Shown in pieces: positions 6,968 to 8,694 of a stretch of 8,694 bases of DNA (positions are counted from its first letter, which is position 1; every line of letters begins with the position of its first letter). The DNA comes from Chloroflexota bacterium (GTDB taxonomy: Bacteria > Chloroflexota > Dormibacteria > CF-121). The stretch covers positions 1 to 8,694 of the forward strand of contig VBGO01000121.1 of assembly GCA_005882525.1 (NCBI GenBank), written 5' to 3'. The notes beneath the pieces are model-generated. The model searched no databases, was not told the origin of the DNA, and was given only the letters and a program-made list of their open reading frames with translations. A program made the position numbers and the translations under genes.

Positions 6968-8410
6968 TTAATGTCCGGGCACTGGCGTCACCCCAGGCAT
7001 GTCCTCGGTTAACCGGAATCGACCGCGCATCGCGAGGAAGTAGTAGAGCCCGGCCGAAACGATGAGCCCGACGATCCATGACACATCAGCACCTCCAAGG
7101 TCCTTCACGAAAAAGCCCTGGTAGATCGTCGTGTTGATGAACGGTACTTCCACTAGAAAGCCGACGACGTAGGCAGCCATCGCAAGCCAAGCTATGCCGC
7201 CGTAGACCGCGTGCTGGGGATCACGGGCGTATACGCCTTTGGGGTCAAAGAAGGCATCGATGTCATATCGCCCTTGCCGGACAAAGTAGTAGTCGGTGAG
7301 GTTGATAGCGGTCCACGGAATAAACAGGTAGAGCAGCAGAAGCAGGAAATTCTCGTAGTTCGTCATGAAGTTCCCTGCGCCGACGATCGCCAGAAGGATC
7401 GAGGCGACCCAGATCGCTACTACGAAGCCAATCCTCAAGGGGGTGCTGGGTTTGACGCGTGTGGCTGAGCTGAGTGCAGTGGCAAGCGAGAGCATTCCAC
7501 CGTACAAGTTCATTGCGTTCACGCCGATGATGCCGAAGGCGATCGTTAACAACACGATGGCGCCCGGCACTCCCCCAATGACCTTGTTGATCGCATCCAC
7601 AGTCCCGGACGTTGGGAACTGCGCGGTGACCATGGCGGCTACCGCCATCAGCCACAACGCGCTCAGGTTGGTGCCGATGAAGGTCGCCCAAAAGGGAGGC
7701 GCTATGCCAATCGTGCGCTTGAGGTAACGGGAGTAGTCAGAGACGTAAGGCGCGTAGCTGATCTGGAAGACCGCCATGATCGAGACAGACAGCAAGAACG
7801 AGCCGCCGTTGAAACCGCCGGCTGAGAAATCGAGGCCGCCGTGCGCGAGAACGGCTCCCGTCAGGAGGACAAATCCAAGCAAGAACAGGAAAGTGGCGAT
7901 CCGCTGCCAATAATGGATCAGGTCATAACCCCAGATCGCGAGCAGCAACGACGGCACCGCGATGATCAGGATGGCCACGTTCAAATCGAGTCCCGACCAC
8001 AGCGCGTGCAGGCCCTGTGCCGCAGGAATCGCGCCGGCTGCAAAGAAACCGACGTACAGGAGGATGCCAAGAGCGACTGGCAGCAGTGCACCGTGGAAGC
8101 CAAACTGGCCCCGACTCTGAATCAGCTGGGGGACGCCCAGACGTGGACCTTGCGCGGAGTGAAAAGCCATGAAGATGGCACCGACCAGGTTGCCCACCAC
8201 GATGGAGACCAGACTCCAGAACAAGTTGTTGCCTACGAGAACGGCTAGGGCACCTGTGATGATCGTGCCAATGACGAGGTTGGCGGCGAACCACACATAG
8301 AAGAGGTCGCGAGGCCGCCCGTGTCTTTCGCCTTCAGGAATGAAATCGATGTGGTGCTCTTCGATCGCGACCGGCATGACGCCAGCGGACCGGGTCGTCC
8401 CCTCCTTCAT
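6968..8410 (-). CDS. NCS1-family permease (cytosine/purine/hydantoin/allantoin type)
   Basis: A 480-residue inner-membrane transporter with about 12 hydrophobic segments from residue 38 to 460, most likely a cation-coupled importer of a nitrogen heterocycle or related small compound. NCS1 signatures are visible in order: GPRLGVPQLIQSRGQFG (88-104), the substrate-site region YAPYVSDYSRYL (219-230), NLYGG (301-305) and LTDYYFVRQGRYD (371-383). ATG 8410 is fixed by AGGAGG at 8416-8421 with a 5-base spacer. It is the first gene of the operon and lies directly behind the ykkC-type riboswitch leader, so its expression probably depends on that ligand. NCS1 members transport cytosine, uracil, purines, allantoin, hydantoins or thiamine precursors; the sequence does not show which. 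Context would allow a guanidino compound. Family assignment is firm, substrate unknown. Confidence 0.92.
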   Translation of the reverse strand: MKEGTTRSAGVMPVAIEEHHIDFIPEGERHGRPRDLFYVWFAANLVIGTIITGALAVLVGNNLFWSLVSIVVGNLVGAIFMAFHSAQGPRLGVPQLIQSRGQFGFHGALLPVALGILLYVGFFAAGAIPAAQGLHALWSGLDLNVAILIIAVPSLLLAIWGYDLIHYWQRIATFLFLLGFVLLTGAVLAHGGLDFSAGGFNGGSFLLSVSIMAVFQISYAPYVSDYSRYLKRTIGIAPPFWATFIGTNLSALWLMAVAAMVTAQFPTSGTVDAINKVIGGVPGAIVLLTIAFGIIGVNAMNLYGGMLSLATALSSATRVKPSTPLRIGFVVAIWVASILLAIVGAGNFMTNYENFLLLLLYLFIPWTAINLTDYYFVRQGRYDIDAFFDPKGVYARDPQHAVYGGIAWLAMAAYVVGFLVEVPFINTTIYQGFFVKDLGGADVSWIVGLIVSAGLYYFLAMRGRFRLTEDMPGVTPVPGH

Positions 8411-8424
8411 GCGTGCCTCCTAGC

Positions 8425-8460
8425 AAGAAAGCCGCGTCGCTCTACCCAGAGCCCGGCGGC
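8425..8460 (-). terminator. Intrinsic terminator-like hairpin, probable riboswitch expression platform
   Basis: In transcript sense, GCCGC (8460-8456) pairs with GCGGC (8435-8431) and GCTCT (8452-8448) with AGAGC (8443-8439). A 3x3 internal loop (CGG/GAC) separates the stems and the loop is GGGT. TTTCTT follows at 8430-8425. This is a GC-rich hairpin with a modest U-tract, four bases before the permease ribosome binding site, which is where a transcription-attenuating riboswitch places its terminator. CCGGGCT in its 5' arm (8457-8451) is an exact complement of AGCCCGG in the aptamer (8506-8500), so the two could compete. A second small hairpin, CCTCG/CGAGG, lies between them at 8478-8490. The U-tract is imperfect, so efficiency is uncertain. 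Confidence 0.6.
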
Positions 8461-8490
8461 GAAGCGGAACACTGCTACCTCGATCCGAGG

Positions 8491-8595
8491 CGAAGTCTCC
8501 CGGGCTTTTCTCCCGCCGTGTGGCACGCCGTGCGTGCTTGCCACTCTCGGACCGGACCCGGCGAACGGCCGGCGGAACCCTAGTGGCCCCCTTCG
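8491..8595 (-). promoter_or_regulatory. ykkC-family riboswitch aptamer, best match guanidine-I
   Basis: The leader RNA of the permease operon carries the hallmark conserved blocks of the ykkC motif in order: CTAGGGTTCCG (8583-8573), GGTCCGAGAG (8554-8545), ACACGGCGGG (8521-8512) and AAAAGCCCGGGAGA (8509-8496). The helices fit as well. CGAAG (8595-8591) pairs with CTTCG (8495-8491) as a candidate closing helix P1. CCGGC/GCCGG forms a hairpin at 8558-8572. GTGG/CCAC plus CACGC/GCGTG forms a second helix at 8520-8544, and GGG/CCC closes the last loop. Known ykkC subtype 1 RNAs bind guanidine and switch genes on; subtype 2 RNAs bind ppGpp, PRPP or nucleoside diphosphates. Subtype 1 is preferred from the intact conserved blocks and from the transport and catabolic genes behind it. 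The family call is strong; the ligand is inferred. Confidence 0.9.
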
Positions 8596-8603
8596 ATTTG
8601 AGC

Positions 8604-8632
8604 GTTTTATCACGGCCCACTGGTAGCGTCAA
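8604..8632 (-). promoter_or_regulatory. Sigma70-type promoter of the permease operon
   Basis: In transcript sense, TTGACG (8632-8627, five of six consensus bases) is followed after exactly 17 bases by TAAAAC (8609-8604, four of six). The expected start is an A at about 8597, two bases before the candidate P1 helix of the riboswitch. Agreement between promoter geometry and aptamer edge supports both calls. The predicted leader is about 187 bases. Confidence 0.6.
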
Positions 8633-8643
8633 GACAGACGCGT

Positions 8644-8651
8644 TGGCGCCA
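8644..8651. promoter_or_regulatory. Palindrome TGGCGCCA upstream of the -35 box
   Basis: A perfect 8-base palindrome lies 11 bases upstream of the -35 hexamer of the permease promoter, where an operator or activator site could be. A palindrome this short is common by chance in GC-rich DNA, so this is only a candidate. Confidence 0.15.
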
Positions 8652-8671
8652 GGCGGTCAGCCGGCTGCGTA

Positions 8672-8694
8672 GGTGTAGAACTGGTGTAGAACTG
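8672..8694. repeat. Tandem 11-bp repeat at the window edge
   Basis: GGTGTAGAACT occurs twice head to tail (8672-8682 and 8683-8693), and the next base, the last of the window, begins a third unit. The array is cut by the window edge, so its full length and meaning are unknown. It could be a protein-binding iteron, a short coding repeat or a simple tandem duplication. Confidence 0.6.

Noticed and set aside
8407..8613. 68-codon minus-strand frame covering the permease leader
   Set aside because: It begins upstream of the predicted transcription start and runs through the conserved riboswitch blocks and the terminator; RNA structure explains the region better.
8321..8626. 101-codon plus-strand frame over the permease N-terminus and leader
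   Set aside because: It is antisense to the permease and aptamer, with no recognisable domain.
8629..8694. Possible C-terminal end of an upstream minus-strand gene
   Set aside because: The frame is open from the window edge to TGA 8629-8631, but only 21 residues are visible, they are low in information, and the stop overlaps the promoter; this cannot be supported.
8672..8694. CRISPR array
   Set aside because: The units are only 11 bases long and directly adjacent, with no spacers between them.

Overview
The window is GC-rich DNA from what is probably an actinobacterium. This is inferred from base composition and from the conjugation genes, which resemble those of actinobacterial integrative elements; nothing in the window fixes the genus. 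Two units meet tail to tail at about position 3990.

Left unit (1-3982, plus strand): one end of an integrative and conjugative element. It holds, in order, a VirD4/TraG-type coupling ATPase whose N-terminus is cut by the window edge, a small protein with two membrane segments, a TrbL/VirB6-like polytopic membrane protein, an excisionase-like helix-turn-helix protein and a tyrosine recombinase. The first four genes overlap at their stop/start junctions (TGATG, TGATG, GTGA), so they are probably translated as one coupled transcript. The recombinase ends 22 bases before the next gene on the opposite strand, and no tRNA gene is visible as an integration target.

Right unit (4005-about 8632, minus strand): a four-gene operon read right to left. 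It encodes an NCS1-family permease, a metallo-beta-lactamase-fold hydrolase of the acyl-homoserine-lactonase type, an M24 (creatinase/aminopeptidase fold) metalloenzyme and an amidohydrolase-2 family hydrolase. Its roughly 187-base leader is not empty. It carries a clear ykkC-family aptamer, best matched by the guanidine-I riboswitch, then an intrinsic terminator-like hairpin, then a strong ribosome binding site for the permease. A sigma70-type promoter places the likely transcription start two bases before the aptamer. The operon therefore looks like a guanidine-responsive uptake-and-breakdown system for a nitrogen compound, with an enzyme set I do not recognise from described guanidine regulons.

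Two defects deserve attention. The lactonase-like gene needs a one-base frame change near 6892-6900 to join its N-terminus to its catalytic part. The M24 gene has an open, family-like N-terminal domain with no ATG, GTG or TTG start; the best candidate is a CTG overlapping the preceding stop codon. These could be sequence errors, early decay or unusual expression.
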